Shown here: positions 33,923 to 42,583 of the stretch, in pieces
Position numbering within the stretch: the stretch's first letter is position 1
How the letters are laid out: each line of letters opens with the position of its first letter
Origin: Arthrobacter sp. StoSoilB22
GTDB lineage: Bacteria > Actinomycetota > Actinomycetes > Actinomycetales > Micrococcaceae
Assembly (NCBI RefSeq): GCF_019977315.1
Contig: NZ_AP024652.1
Coordinates: 806,001-870,000 of the forward strand
DNA length: 64,000 nt
Direction of reading: 5' to 3'
The notes under the pieces: model-generated
Databases searched by the model: none
What the model was told of the DNA's origin: nothing
Seen by the model: only the letters and a program-made list of their open reading frames with translations
Position numbers and translations under genes: made by a program

Positions 33923-35080
33923 TTAGCTGGCGAGCCAAACGTCCGGACCGAACACTTCGTAATGAATGCGTGTGGCCGGAATCCCGGCGTCGATCGCTTC
34001 GTCGCGGATCTTCTTCATGAAGGGGAGCGGTCCGCAAAGATAAAGCGAAGCATCGGCGGGCATGTCCACTTCGCGCAGTGACATGAAACCCTGGGCGGCC
34101 GAGGCGTGCGGTGTTTCGAGCCAGAGCTTCAGATCAGCGTTGATGGTGGCGGCGTCAGCCTTCATCTGGCCGCTGAGTGCCCAGTTCTCCATAGTTTTCT
34201 CAGCATGAAGGACCAGGACCTGCCGGTCGGTGCCTGTTTGCGCGAGAGCCCGCAGGATTGACGCCGTGGGGGTGCAGCCAATGCCCGCCGATGCCAGAAT
34301 GACCGGGCTATCTCCTTCTTTAAGGGTGATTTCGCCGTATGGGTTGGAGATCTCAAGGACGTCGCCAGGTTCGACGCCGGTGTGCAGGGCGGTGGATACC
34401 TCACCGCCGTCGTTCAGCTTGGTGGTGAAGACCCTGCGTGTGCCCGTGTCACCGGACAGTGAATATTGGCGCACTTGGCGGAGGCCGTCGGGAAGCTGGA
34501 CCTTGACGCTGACGTACTGACCAGGTTTTGCCGCCGTCACCGGAGTTTGGTCGGCCGGTTCCAGGGTGAATGTCATGGCATCCGTGCCCGCAGGCTCCTT
34601 GCTGGTCACGCGCCAGGGCATCCACATTTTGTCATTGGCCTGAGCGGCGTAGAGATCCTTTTCAAGCTTGATCAGGGCATCTGCCATGAGCCAGTAGACC
34701 TCTGTCCATGCTTCCGCAATTTCCGGAGTGATGACCTCGGACAAGTCCGCGGCGATGGCTGCGAAGAGGTGCTCGTAGACCACTCCGTACTGATCCTCCG
34801 TGATCCCCAAGGATGCGTGCTTGTGGGCAATCCGGGAAAGTACCTTTTCGGGGAGTGTGTCCGGGTTATTGATGAGGTGGGTCGCGAAGGCCGCGATGCT
34901 TCCGGCGAGTGCCCGCTGCTGATCTCCTGAGCGCTGGTTGGATCGGCTGAAGAGTCCATCGAGCAATTCGGGGTGTGCTGCAAAGAGCCGATTGTAGAAA
35001 TCGACGGTGATCGTGCCAATCCGTGAGCCGACCAAGGGCAAAGTAGCTTCGATGATGGGGCGGGACTTTTCCGAGAGCAT
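33923..35080 (-). CDS. hmp: Flavohaemoglobin (nitric oxide dioxygenase)
   Basis: A 385-aa protein. Residues 1-140 are a globin (proximal His in IAHKHASLGI, distal Tyr/Gln region TVDFYNRLF); residues 150-260 bind FAD (RQYSLSGD) and 265-385 NAD (ILASAGIGCTPTASILRAL, then YLCGPLPFMKKIRDEAI). It oxidises NO to nitrate with O2 and NAD(P)H. The gene lies 172 bp downstream of nsrR on the same strand, with its own AT-rich promoter. NO control by NsrR is likely. Confidence 0.95.
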   Translation of the reverse strand: MLSEKSRPIIEATLPLVGSRIGTITVDFYNRLFAAHPELLDGLFSRSNQRSGDQQRALAGSIAAFATHLINNPDTLPEKVLSRIAHKHASLGITEDQYGVVYEHLFAAIAADLSEVITPEIAEAWTEVYWLMADALIKLEKDLYAAQANDKMWMPWRVTSKEPAGTDAMTFTLEPADQTPVTAAKPGQYVSVKVQLPDGLRQVRQYSLSGDTGTRRVFTTKLNDGGEVSTALHTGVEPGDVLEISNPYGEITLKEGDSPVILASAGIGCTPTASILRALAQTGTDRQVLVLHAEKTMENWALSGQMKADAATINADLKLWLETPHASAAQGFMSLREVDMPADASLYLCGPLPFMKKIRDEAIDAGIPATRIHYEVFGPDVWLAS

Positions 35081-35119
35081 GGTTCTCCTGGTGTAGGGGC
35101 CGGTAACCCGAGGGTATAT

Positions 35120-35142
35120 AAGTATTTGTAATGCGTATATTT
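35120..35142. promoter_or_regulatory. Candidate NsrR operator in the hmp promoter
   Basis: A 23-bp AT-rich imperfect inverted repeat (AAGTATTTG ... CGTATATTT) lies 40-60 bp before the hmp start. Its size and AAnTAT-N11-ATAnTT form resemble NsrR sites (AAGATGCATTT type), but match to the consensus is partial. Confidence 0.4.
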
Positions 35143-35251
35143 ATATCTCAAGTTCTACACTGCGTAGAAGAGTTGTGCAAACTGGATTCTTTCCGCTCGG
35201 GCAGGCCGAAGCGGGACCTACGGGAAAGGGGCTTACTAGCCCCGTTACCAG

Positions 35252-35722
35252 CTACGGTTGCGTCGCCGGTGTCCTGAACTCCGGGCGCAATCCGATGGAC
35301 TGGAACACCGGGATCATCTGGCGAGCATGGGGGAGGGAAGCAATGACCACGGAATCCAGCTCCGTGTAGAACGCTTCCCTGGCCCGGTTCATCGCATGCC
35401 GCAGGCCGCACTCATTGATAAGCGGGCAATTCTTGGTGGGGGATTGGCACTCCGCCGGATCCTGCCGGCTGTCCAAATGCCGAAGGACTTCGCCGACTGT
35501 GGCCCTCCGCCCCGACTCATTGAGCCGGGAGCCGCCCAACCGGCCCCGTTCAACGTCGATATAACCCAGTGCACGCAAGCGAACCATAGCCTTGCTGACA
35601 TGGTTGTACGGCGTTCCCACGGCATCGGCCACCGCTTGGGTGGTCAGCAGTGTGCCCTCAGGGGCCGCGGCCAACACCATGATGGCGCGAAGGCTGACAT
35701 CTGCGAAGGCGTTGATTTTCAT
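35252..35722 (-). CDS. nsrR: Rrf2-family NO-responsive repressor
   Basis: A 156-aa Rrf2 protein. The winged helix (TTQAVADAVGTPYNHVSKAM, then LGGSRL) is complete and three cysteines, Cys92, Cys99 and Cys105 (ECQSPTKNCPLINEC), occupy the Fe-S ligand positions of NsrR. NO destroys the cluster and releases repression (established for NsrR). Its neighbour hmp is the classical target. I infer NsrR over other Rrf2 types from the cysteine spacing and the neighbour. Confidence 0.88.
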   Translation of the reverse strand: MKINAFADVSLRAIMVLAAAPEGTLLTTQAVADAVGTPYNHVSKAMVRLRALGYIDVERGRLGGSRLNESGRRATVGEVLRHLDSRQDPAECQSPTKNCPLINECGLRHAMNRAREAFYTELDSVVIASLPHARQMIPVFQSIGLRPEFRTPATQP

Positions 35723-35744
35723 GGGATCAGCTCACGGGTAAGGT

Positions 35745-36200
35745 CTAGTCCACCCAAATGGATGGTTCGTGGGTATCTGGCTCCATGGCGCTAAAAGCAA
35801 AACCGTCCACTGTGGGAACGTACGGAATTATTGCCGCACGGACTTCCCCGTCCCTGTGCTCGGCTGCACCATGAATGCCATCAGATCCATGATCCGGCAG
35901 GTTGACGTCACTCACAACAGCCACGGCCTTGAATTCGTCACGGCCCTGGCGCAGCAATCCCTGGATGTCGGCCAACATCTGACCGGCATCCACGTCGCCG
36001 TTTTCGTCCGGCTCGCCGGGGGCGATCATCACTAGCCGTAGCTCGTCGTCATTCGACAGCGTGACGCCGAACGGAAAGAAACCACCGTTCTGCTGGATGT
36101 GCTCCTGTGCTGTGCCTAATGCTGTGCCCAGCGTCTCGCGGAGTTCGCGGTCCTGGACCGACTCGTCGTCGCCGGCTGCGCTGGTGGGCTGTTCGCTCAT
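35745..36200 (-). CDS. Hypothetical protein, 151 aa
   Basis: An acidic soluble protein (MSEQPTSAAGDDESVQDREL start). Core segments FFPFGVTLSNDDELRLVMIA and EFKAVAVVSDVNLPDHGSDG suggest a compact α/β fold conserved in actinobacteria, but I do not recognise the function. Start at ATG 36200, 8 bp after the phosphomannomutase stop; the longer frame upstream lies in the mutase gene and is rejected. It is co-transcribed with the mutase. Confidence 0.75.
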   Translation of the reverse strand: MSEQPTSAAGDDESVQDRELRETLGTALGTAQEHIQQNGGFFPFGVTLSNDDELRLVMIAPGEPDENGDVDAGQMLADIQGLLRQGRDEFKAVAVVSDVNLPDHGSDGIHGAAEHRDGEVRAAIIPYVPTVDGFAFSAMEPDTHEPSIWVD

Positions 36201-36208
36201 GCTGGTGC

Positions 36209-37627
36209 CTAGGCCCGGACCAGAGCCAGGACGCGGTCGCGGATCTTTTCCATGGTTGCCTGATCCTTGGCTTCTGCATTCAGGCGCAGGAAGGGCTCCG
36301 TGTTGGACGGGCGGAGGTTGAACCACCAGCTGCCGTCCTTGGCTGTGAACGTGCTGCCGTCCATGTGGTCGATGTCGATGTCTTCGGTTTGGAAGTCGAT
36401 GCGAACACGTTCGACTGCGCCGGCCTTGTCCTCGATCTCGGAGTTGATCTCACCGGAAGAGACGTAGGGCTCGTATTGGCGGCCGAGCTCCGAGAGCGGA
36501 CCGTCTTGCTCACCCAAGGCGGCGAGGACGTGCATGGCGGCAAGCATGCCGGTGTCAGCGTTCCAGAAATCCCGGAAGTAGAAGTGTGCGGAGTGCTCCC
36601 CGCCGAACACGGCGCCTTCCTCGGCCATGACAGCCTTGATGAAGGAGTGTCCAACGCGGGTCCGCACGGCACGGCCTCCATCCTTGGCCACGAGCTCGGG
36701 CACGGCTTTGGAGGTGAGGAGGTTGTGGATGATCACCGGAGTCTCCTCACCCGCAGCCTGTGCGCGGGCGATCTCACGGCGTGCCACCATGCCGGTGATC
36801 GCAGACGGAGAAACGGGCTCGCCCTTCTCGTCAATGACAAAGCAGCGGTCCGCGTCGCCGTCGAACGCGAGGCCGATATCCGCGCCGTGCTTGACGACAG
36901 CGGCCTGCAGGTCGCGCAGGTTTTCCGGCTCCAGGGGGTTGGCCGGGTGGTTCGGGAACGAGCCATCGAGTTCAAAGTACAGGGGAACGATTTCGAAGGG
37001 CAGCGCCGGGAGGAGTTTGTCGCCGAGTACTGCCGGGGTGGTAAGGCCGGCCATGCCGTTGCCAGCATCCACCACGATCTTCAAGGGACGGGATCCGGAA
37101 AGGTCAACGAGCTTCCGCAGGTACTCGGAGTAGTCCTTCAGGACGTCGTGGACGCCGATCTCGCCGCGGGTGGCTGCCGCGGGGATAATGCCGGTATTCA
37201 GGTACTGCTCAGCAAGGGTCTGAATTTCCTTGAGCCCGCTCTCTGAAGAGATGGGCTGGGCACCGGCCTTGGACATCTTGATCCCGTTGTACGCGGCGGG
37301 GTTGTGACTGGCGGTAAACGTTGCGCCGGCAGCGTTCAAGGCCCCGCAAGCGTAGTAGAGCTCGTCGGTTGAGATGAGGTCCAGCAACTGAACGTTCGCG
37401 CCACGCGTGGCGGCACCATTGGCAAAGGCTTGGCTGAACTCAGGGGAGGAGGGGCGCATGTCGCCGCCAACCAGTACCGTTTCACCTTCCAAGCCCAGGA
37501 CGTCGATGAAGGCAGCGCCGACGGCCTCGACGATTTCAGCCGTGATGGTTTCCCCCACGATGCCCCGGACGTCGTACGCCTTGAAGGAAGCCGAGAGGTC
37601 GAATGTCTTGTTCTGCTCGCTAGTCAC
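36209..37627 (-). CDS. manB: Phosphomannomutase/phosphoglucomutase
   Basis: A 472-aa α-D-phosphohexomutase. The phosphoserine loop is TASHNPAAYNGIKMS, the metal loop DGDADRCF, the sugar loop GGEHSAHFYFRDFW and the phosphate loop RPSNTEPFLRL. It interconverts Man-6-P/Man-1-P (and glucose forms) for GDP-mannose and wall glycans. Start GTG 37627 is favoured because TAGGAT plus 7 nt precedes it (leaderless pattern) and family similarity begins with TFDLSASFKAYDVRG. An upstream frame to 37702 is rejected. Confidence 0.92.
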   Translation of the reverse strand: MTSEQNKTFDLSASFKAYDVRGIVGETITAEIVEAVGAAFIDVLGLEGETVLVGGDMRPSSPEFSQAFANGAATRGANVQLLDLISTDELYYACGALNAAGATFTASHNPAAYNGIKMSKAGAQPISSESGLKEIQTLAEQYLNTGIIPAAATRGEIGVHDVLKDYSEYLRKLVDLSGSRPLKIVVDAGNGMAGLTTPAVLGDKLLPALPFEIVPLYFELDGSFPNHPANPLEPENLRDLQAAVVKHGADIGLAFDGDADRCFVIDEKGEPVSPSAITGMVARREIARAQAAGEETPVIIHNLLTSKAVPELVAKDGGRAVRTRVGHSFIKAVMAEEGAVFGGEHSAHFYFRDFWNADTGMLAAMHVLAALGEQDGPLSELGRQYEPYVSSGEINSEIEDKAGAVERVRIDFQTEDIDIDHMDGSTFTAKDGSWWFNLRPSNTEPFLRLNAEAKDQATMEKIRDRVLALVRA

Positions 37628-37752
37628 GGGCTCAATCCTACTGTGGCAACGCAGTTCGGGTTGAACCTGCACACGGGACCTGTGGATAGTGTTTGTCCAC
37701 ATAGCAGGGCAACCGGGTTCTGGCTGTCAGGGTCGGCTGGAATACTTGGTTG

Positions 37753-39918
37753 ATGGCCAACAACTCTCCAATCGCTGCCGTTTCCGTGCAATCCCCTACT
37801 CATCAGCAGGCGCTGGCGTGCCTTCGTGAGCTGGTGGGCCACCCCGAAGCGCAGTTCCATGACGGACAGTATGAAGCCATCGAGGCCTTGGTGGACGCGG
37901 GCCGCCGGGCTTTGGTGGTTCAGCGCACCGGTTGGGGTAAGTCAGCCGTTTACTTCGTGGCGTCATTGCTGCTGCGTCGGCGCGGTGCAGGACCAACGCT
38001 CATTGTCTCGCCCTTGCTTGCCCTGATGCGCGACCAAGTGGCCGCTGCAGCCCGGGCCGGGGTGCGGGCCGTCGCCATCAACTCCGCGAACGCCCTGGAA
38101 TGGGATACGGTGCTGGCCCAGCTGGCCGCGGACGAGGTAGATGTCCTACTTGTCTCCCCGGAACGGCTCACCAACCCTTCCTTCAGGGAGAACCAGCTAC
38201 CGGAGCTCATCCGTCGGACCGGCCTCCTGGTGATTGACGAGGCTCACTGCATTTCGGACTGGGGACACGACTTCCGCCCTGATTACCGGCGCATTGCAGA
38301 CCTCATTGCCCAATTGCCGGACTCTGTTCCAGTCCTGGCCACCACGGCCACCGCCAATTCCAGGGTGGTTCATGACATCGAGGAACAGTTGGGTGCGGGG
38401 GTGCTTACCATCCGTGGCGCGCTGGGCCGCGAATCACTGCGACTCGGTGTCCTGACGCTGCCCGACTCCCGGGACCGTCTCGGATGGCTCCTGACACATC
38501 TTGCCGACATGCCCGGAAGCGGCATTATCTACACGCTCACTGTCTCGGCAGCAGAGGACACTGCGCGGCTCCTTGCGGAGGCCGGACACAACGTCCTGTC
38601 CTACACGGGACGAACGGACCCCTCAGACCGGGAGCGCGCCGAGCAACTGCTCAAGGACAACCAAGTGAAAGCCCTCGTGGCCACTTCAGCACTGGGCATG
38701 GGCTTCGACAAACCTGATCTGGGTTTCGTGATCCACCTGGGTGCTCCGTCTTCTCCGGTTGCCTATTACCAACAGGTGGGCCGCGCAGGCCGTGGCGCAG
38801 CCAACGCGGATGTCCTGCTACTGCCGGGGTCCGAAGACCGCGAAATCTGGCAGTATTTCGCTACAGCGTCCATGCCGTCGGCCGAGAAAGCCGGCGCCGT
38901 GCTGAGCGTACTGGGGGAGGCCGGGTCCGCCCTTTCCACGGTCGCTCTGGAAGCCCGTGTAGACCTCCGCCGAACACCATTGGAGTTGCTCCTCAAAGTC
39001 CTGGCGGTTGATGGCGCCGTGGAACGTGTTGGGGGTGGTTGGCGATCCACCGGCATGCCGTGGAACTACGACGCCGAGCGCTATGCGCGTATCGCCGAGG
39101 CCCGGGTGGACGAGCAGGATTCCATGGTGATCTACCAGGACACAGCCGGCTGCCGCATGGAGTTCATCACCTCCGTCCTGGATGACGAAACAGCTGCCGC
39201 TTGCGGCCGCTGCGACAACTGCGCCGGGCGTTGGTTCCCCGTGGATGTGGCGGCTTCGGCGGCCGATGCAGCGGGTCAAACTCTTCGGCGCGCGGGCATA
39301 GCCGTTGAGCCTCGCCTTCAATGGCCCAGCGGAATGGACCGGCTGGGCGTGGCGGTCAAAGGAAAGATCAAGCCGGATGAGAGCGTCTCCGAGGGGCGGA
39401 TCCTTGCCAGGCTTACCGACCTTGGTTGGGGCGGTGCGTTGAGGGAGTTGTTCGCCGCTGGGGCTCCGGACCGCGCCGTGGATCCTGCCATGCTGCAGGC
39501 CTGCGTCCACGTCCTGCGCGAGTGGTCGGGTGCCGAAGGCGGAACTCCATGGAGCGGCGTCGGGCGGCCCGCGGCAGTGGTCAGCATCCCGTCCAGGAGC
39601 AAGCCCCTGCTGGTTGAGTCCTTGGCACAGGGAATTGCCGGGATAGGACGGATGCCTTACCTGGGCCAGTTGCAGCCGCACCACGGAGGCCCAACCGGTG
39701 CGCGTGGCGGCAACAGCGCCTACAGGTTGGCCGGTGTGTGGGACCGCCTCGTTGTGGGTCCCGAACTCGCCCAGGCGTTGGCTGGTACGGGAGGGCAGCC
39801 CGTGTTGCTGGTAGACGACATCGTTGACAGCCGCTGGACCATGACCGTATCGGCCCGTGCCTTGCGCCAAGCCGGCGTGAGCGCCGTGCTCCCGCTGGCT
39901 CTGGCTCAGGCGGGCTAG
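37753..39918 (+). CDS. recQ: RecQ-family DNA helicase with C-terminal phosphoribosyltransferase-like domain
   Basis: A 721-aa protein. Residues 1-340 are the helicase core (Walker A RTGWGKSA, DEAHC, motif VI QQVGRAGRGAA), about 345-500 the RecQ zinc region with cysteines in GCRMEFI and ACGRCDNCAG, and residues about 640-721 a type I PRTase fold with a PRPP loop (VLLVDDIVDSRWTMTVSARA). No HRDC domain is seen; the PRTase-like domain takes its place. Start ATG follows AATACT plus 6 nt. It probably unwinds recombination or stalled-fork substrates; the role of the PRTase part is unknown. Confidence 0.9.
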   Translation: MANNSPIAAVSVQSPTHQQALACLRELVGHPEAQFHDGQYEAIEALVDAGRRALVVQRTGWGKSAVYFVASLLLRRRGAGPTLIVSPLLALMRDQVAAAARAGVRAVAINSANALEWDTVLAQLAADEVDVLLVSPERLTNPSFRENQLPELIRRTGLLVIDEAHCISDWGHDFRPDYRRIADLIAQLPDSVPVLATTATANSRVVHDIEEQLGAGVLTIRGALGRESLRLGVLTLPDSRDRLGWLLTHLADMPGSGIIYTLTVSAAEDTARLLAEAGHNVLSYTGRTDPSDRERAEQLLKDNQVKALVATSALGMGFDKPDLGFVIHLGAPSSPVAYYQQVGRAGRGAANADVLLLPGSEDREIWQYFATASMPSAEKAGAVLSVLGEAGSALSTVALEARVDLRRTPLELLLKVLAVDGAVERVGGGWRSTGMPWNYDAERYARIAEARVDEQDSMVIYQDTAGCRMEFITSVLDDETAAACGRCDNCAGRWFPVDVAASAADAAGQTLRRAGIAVEPRLQWPSGMDRLGVAVKGKIKPDESVSEGRILARLTDLGWGGALRELFAAGAPDRAVDPAMLQACVHVLREWSGAEGGTPWSGVGRPAAVVSIPSRSKPLLVESLAQGIAGIGRMPYLGQLQPHHGGPTGARGGNSAYRLAGVWDRLVVGPELAQALAGTGGQPVLLVDDIVDSRWTMTVSARALRQAGVSAVLPLALAQAG

Positions 39919-40047
39919 TACAGCTAGGGTTCGCCCCACCTGTAGAACTACGTCATGTTGTGATCGCTCCCACTCTGCGTCTATAGGATCGAGCAAACAC
40001 GCCTGCTTCCCCGTCGCAGGTCACCAGCCAGATCTTGGACCGGAGCC

Positions 40048-41478
40048 ATGAGCACAAAACCCAACACCGACGTCGGAGCGGCAAACGAAACCAGCTGGCG
40101 GCCGCGCCTGGCCCTGTTGGTTGCGGCAACGTTCTTCATGGAGTTCCTCGACGGCACCATCCTTACCACTGCTATCCCCAGCATCGCCTCGGACTTCAGG
40201 GTGGCGCCAGCGGACATCAACATCACCATGACCGCCTATTTAGTGACCGTGGCCATGGGCATCCCTTTGAGCAGTTGGCTTGCCGAGCGGTTCGGCGCCC
40301 GCAGGATCTTCTGTCTGGCGATATCGGTATTCACCGTTGCCTCCTTGCTCTGCGCCATCAGCTCGGACTTGACCATGCTGACTCTTAGCCGCGTTGCCCA
40401 GGGCATGGGCGGAGCCATGATGGTTCCCGTGGGAACTCTGGTGGTCCTGAGGGGCACCCCCAAATCGGAGCTCCTCCGCGCCACCGCATATCTGGTTTGG
40501 CCTGGCCTGCTGGCTCCGGTCCTGGCACCGATGGTGGGCGGCGCACTGACCACGTTCCTGTCATGGCACTGGATCTTCATCATCAATGTCCCTTTGGGCC
40601 TTGCCGCCTTCCTTGCAGCGCTCAGGTTGGTGCCGCGAACAACGTTTGACGCCAAGCGCCGCCTCGACTGGTTCGGGCTTCTCCTCACCACACTTGGCGT
40701 GGGCGCCCTGGTGGTGGGGCTGGAGACCTTGGGAGGGCACGCGTCCAATGTGCTTGCTGTGGTGGTGGTCGCCGCTGGGGTGCTGTCCTTGGCGGGGGCA
40801 GTCTGGTGGATGAGGAAAGCCAGCGTTCCCCTGTTCAACCTCAGCGTCTTTGGCACCAGGACTTTCAGGGCTACCTCCACGGGTGGGTTTATCTACCGGT
40901 TGACCATCAGTTCGGTCCCGTTCTTGTTGCCCTTGATGTTCCAGGACGGATTTGGCTGGGACCCGCTGAAGGCAGGGGTGATGGTGGCGGCGGTTTTCGT
41001 GGGCAACATCGGGATCAAACCGGCCACCACGCCTCTGATCAGGCGCTTCGGGTTCAAACCAGTACTCGTTTTCGCATCCTTTGCCTCCGCGGTGACCTTC
41101 GCGTTGTGCGCCTTCCTGGATGCCCAAACACCCGAGCCGTTGATATTCACGCTGCTGCTGTTCAGCGGTGCGTTCCGCTCCATCGGCTTCTCCGCCTACG
41201 CTTCGGTGCAGTACGCGGACATCATCCCCGGTCAGTTGCCCTCAGCCAATGCCATCTCCGCAACGCTTGTTCAGTTGGCGGCGGCAGCAGGCATCGCGGT
41301 GGGCGCCCTGTTTCTGCGTCTGTTCGAAACCACGCAGGTGTTCGGGCCCGATCACGTGGCGGCCTACAAGGGGGCGTTCATTGCCATGGCGGTCCTGATG
41401 CTGATCAGCACAGTGGACAGCCTGACCCTTCACCGTCACGCCGGGGCCGAGGTCAGCGGCGGAGCAAAGCGCAATTAA
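40048..41478 (+). CDS. MFS transporter, DHA2 (14-TM drug exporter) type
   Basis: A 476-aa multi-helix transporter. MEFLDGTILTTAIPSIA is the DHA2 motif D1 and PLSSWLAERFGARRIFCLA the MFS motif A; RVAQGMGGAMMVPVG is motif B-like. About 13-14 hydrophobic segments can be counted. It would export drugs or metabolites by proton antiport. It stands alone, ends just before the terminator and attachment site of the prophage, and is therefore the last chromosomal gene on this side. Confidence 0.88.
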   Translation: MSTKPNTDVGAANETSWRPRLALLVAATFFMEFLDGTILTTAIPSIASDFRVAPADINITMTAYLVTVAMGIPLSSWLAERFGARRIFCLAISVFTVASLLCAISSDLTMLTLSRVAQGMGGAMMVPVGTLVVLRGTPKSELLRATAYLVWPGLLAPVLAPMVGGALTTFLSWHWIFIINVPLGLAAFLAALRLVPRTTFDAKRRLDWFGLLLTTLGVGALVVGLETLGGHASNVLAVVVVAAGVLSLAGAVWWMRKASVPLFNLSVFGTRTFRATSTGGFIYRLTISSVPFLLPLMFQDGFGWDPLKAGVMVAAVFVGNIGIKPATTPLIRRFGFKPVLVFASFASAVTFALCAFLDAQTPEPLIFTLLLFSGAFRSIGFSAYASVQYADIIPGQLPSANAISATLVQLAAAAGIAVGALFLRLFETTQVFGPDHVAAYKGAFIAMAVLMLISTVDSLTLHRHAGAEVSGGAKRN

Positions 41479-41482
41479 ACGC

Positions 41483-41514
41483 AAAAGGTCCCGGTTCGAA
41501 AACCGGGACCAATT
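41483..41514 (-). terminator. Terminator of the interrupted tRNA (and of the MFS gene)
   Basis: GGTCCCGGTT and AACCGGGACC pair around CGAA (41487-41510). On the minus strand the stem is followed by TTTTGC, so it belonged to the tRNA whose 3' end lies at 41516-41540; on the plus strand it ends the MFS transcript. Confidence 0.8.
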
Positions 41515-41515
41515 C

Positions 41516-41540
41516 GCGGAGACGGGGGGATTTGAACCCC
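41516..41540 (-). other. attL: 3' fragment of a tRNA gene (probably tRNA-Ser)
   Basis: On the minus strand this reads a T-arm (GGGGTTCAAATCCCC) and the 3' half of an acceptor stem (CGTCTCCG), with a tRNA-type terminator next to it, but there is no tRNA body: the sequence diverges after 41540 into prophage DNA. This is the displaced 3' end left when a phage integrates into a tRNA gene. The full tRNA should be at the far prophage end, outside the window. GGAGACG acceptors are typical of tRNA-Ser. Confidence 0.75.
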
Positions 41541-41751
41541 ATTTCTTGAACCCACTCAATGGTCCGTTATCCCTTACAAATAAAGGGAAGTAGGCGGATT
41601 GGAACCGGATTATCGAAACCGCAGAAACAGCATGATCGGGGGTGATTCGACCCTACTTCCCCCCAGTGGGGGGAGGTTGTCAGGCGTGTTGTGACCGCAA
41701 AGGTACTAGCACGCCATAGCCATAGCGCTGGGTTATCTGGACAATGGGGTG

Positions 41752-41967
41752 ATGGTGTACTTTCCACGATTTCGGACAAGTCAGGACACCACATGCGGCG
41801 AGTGCGGGAAGCCGATAATCGAGATCTATACGCCAACGCCGACGTTTGAGGGTGGTGGCGGGCGTGGCGAAGAAGAGCCTGTGTATGGCCCGTACCAATG
41901 CAGTAACGCAAGCTGCCCGAACCGTTTCCCACCAAAGAACTATCGCTGGTGGATCGTAAACACATAG
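41752..41967 (+). CDS. Small zinc-ribbon protein at the prophage edge
   Basis: A 71-aa protein with CGEC near residue 15 and CSNASC near residue 52, a Cys4 zinc-ribbon-like arrangement around a Gly-rich loop. GACAAT plus 6 nt precedes ATG 41752; a GTG one codon upstream is also possible. Function unknown; probably a moron gene expressed from the prophage independently of the lytic genes. Confidence 0.55.
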   Translation: MVYFPRFRTSQDTTCGECGKPIIEIYTPTPTFEGGGGRGEEEPVYGPYQCSNASCPNRFPPKNYRWWIVNT

Positions 41968-41979
41968 GTGGGCGTGGCC

Positions 41980-42351
41980 CTACTCTGGTAGAAACCCGGG
42001 CGGACGCTTACCCCACTGGACTGAGCGGAGCCACTCAGGGCAGCGGTTGTACTCGTCGATGTCCCATTCGGAGTTGGTCACCGGCCGGACTTTCTCGCGG
42101 GATAGCCAGGCGGTGAGGCTAACTTTGTCGTCGTCGTACCATTGGACGCTGATTTGGGTTTTGTTCCACTGCGTGGCCTCGGCATAGACGGCAACTGTTC
42201 CACCGGCCTTCAGCGGGACTTGAGCGTGCACCTTTGGGTAGTGGCCCAACTCCCATGAACGGATGTCCTCGTGCGGCCCCACGCGCTCTGGATGGGTGAA
42301 CTCGTACGTGGCGCCATCGAGCAAGAACGACGTCGGGGGATAGGTCGGCAT
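41980..42351 (-). CDS. Hypothetical prophage protein, 123 aa
   Basis: Soluble protein rich in Trp (SVQWYDDDKVSLTAWLSREK and PEWLRSVQWGKRPPG). Start ATG 42351 is favoured by CATGAT plus 6 nt; an in-frame ATG further up overlaps the neighbouring gene. No family recognised. Its 3' end converges with the zinc-ribbon gene. Confidence 0.6.
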   Translation of the reverse strand: MPTYPPTSFLLDGATYEFTHPERVGPHEDIRSWELGHYPKVHAQVPLKAGGTVAVYAEATQWNKTQISVQWYDDDKVSLTAWLSREKVRPVTNSEWDIDEYNRCPEWLRSVQWGKRPPGFLPE

Positions 42352-42385
42352 CCCACCATCATGCCAAGCGAAATAGGATGGTCCG

Positions 42386-42532
42386 GTGGAAGTAACGATC
42401 ACCATCCAAAACGCCGAAGGCGAACAAGGCACAGTCAGCGCCGTCGGCAAGGACTACGAGGCTGCACTGGCTGATGCCCGGGCGGTGGTTCCGGAAGGCT
42501 GCATCCAGCTCAACATCCGAACCGACGCCTAG
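42386..42532 (+). CDS. Hypothetical 48-aa prophage protein
   Basis: Too short for most gene callers. It reads MEVTITIQNAEGEQGTVSAV and then an acidic helix (DYEAALADARAVVPE) and QLNIRTDA. GTG 42386 lies 6 nt after TAGGAT, a good leaderless promoter. The pattern of one β-strand pair plus one helix resembles small phage regulators, but no homologue is known to me. Divergent from the 41980 gene. Confidence 0.55.
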   Translation: MEVTITIQNAEGEQGTVSAVGKDYEAALADARAVVPEGCIQLNIRTDA

Positions 42533-42539
42533 GGGACGA

Positions 42540-42572
42540 CAAAACCCCCACCCTCCGAAGAGAGTGGGGGTC
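42540..42572 (-). terminator. Intrinsic terminator
   Basis: CCCCCAC and GTGGGGG arms (with CTCT/AGGG inner bases) followed on the minus strand by TTTTGT; it ends the gene at 42584-42877 and can also stop the plus-strand 48-aa gene. Confidence 0.8.
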
Positions 42573-42583
42573 CTGCGCTTTTG

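Noticed and set aside
38818-39996. 392-aa minus-strand open frame
   Set aside because: Antisense to recQ, whose motifs are unambiguous.
41516-41540. Functional tRNA gene
   Set aside because: Only the T-arm and 3' acceptor strand are present; no anticodon arm follows.
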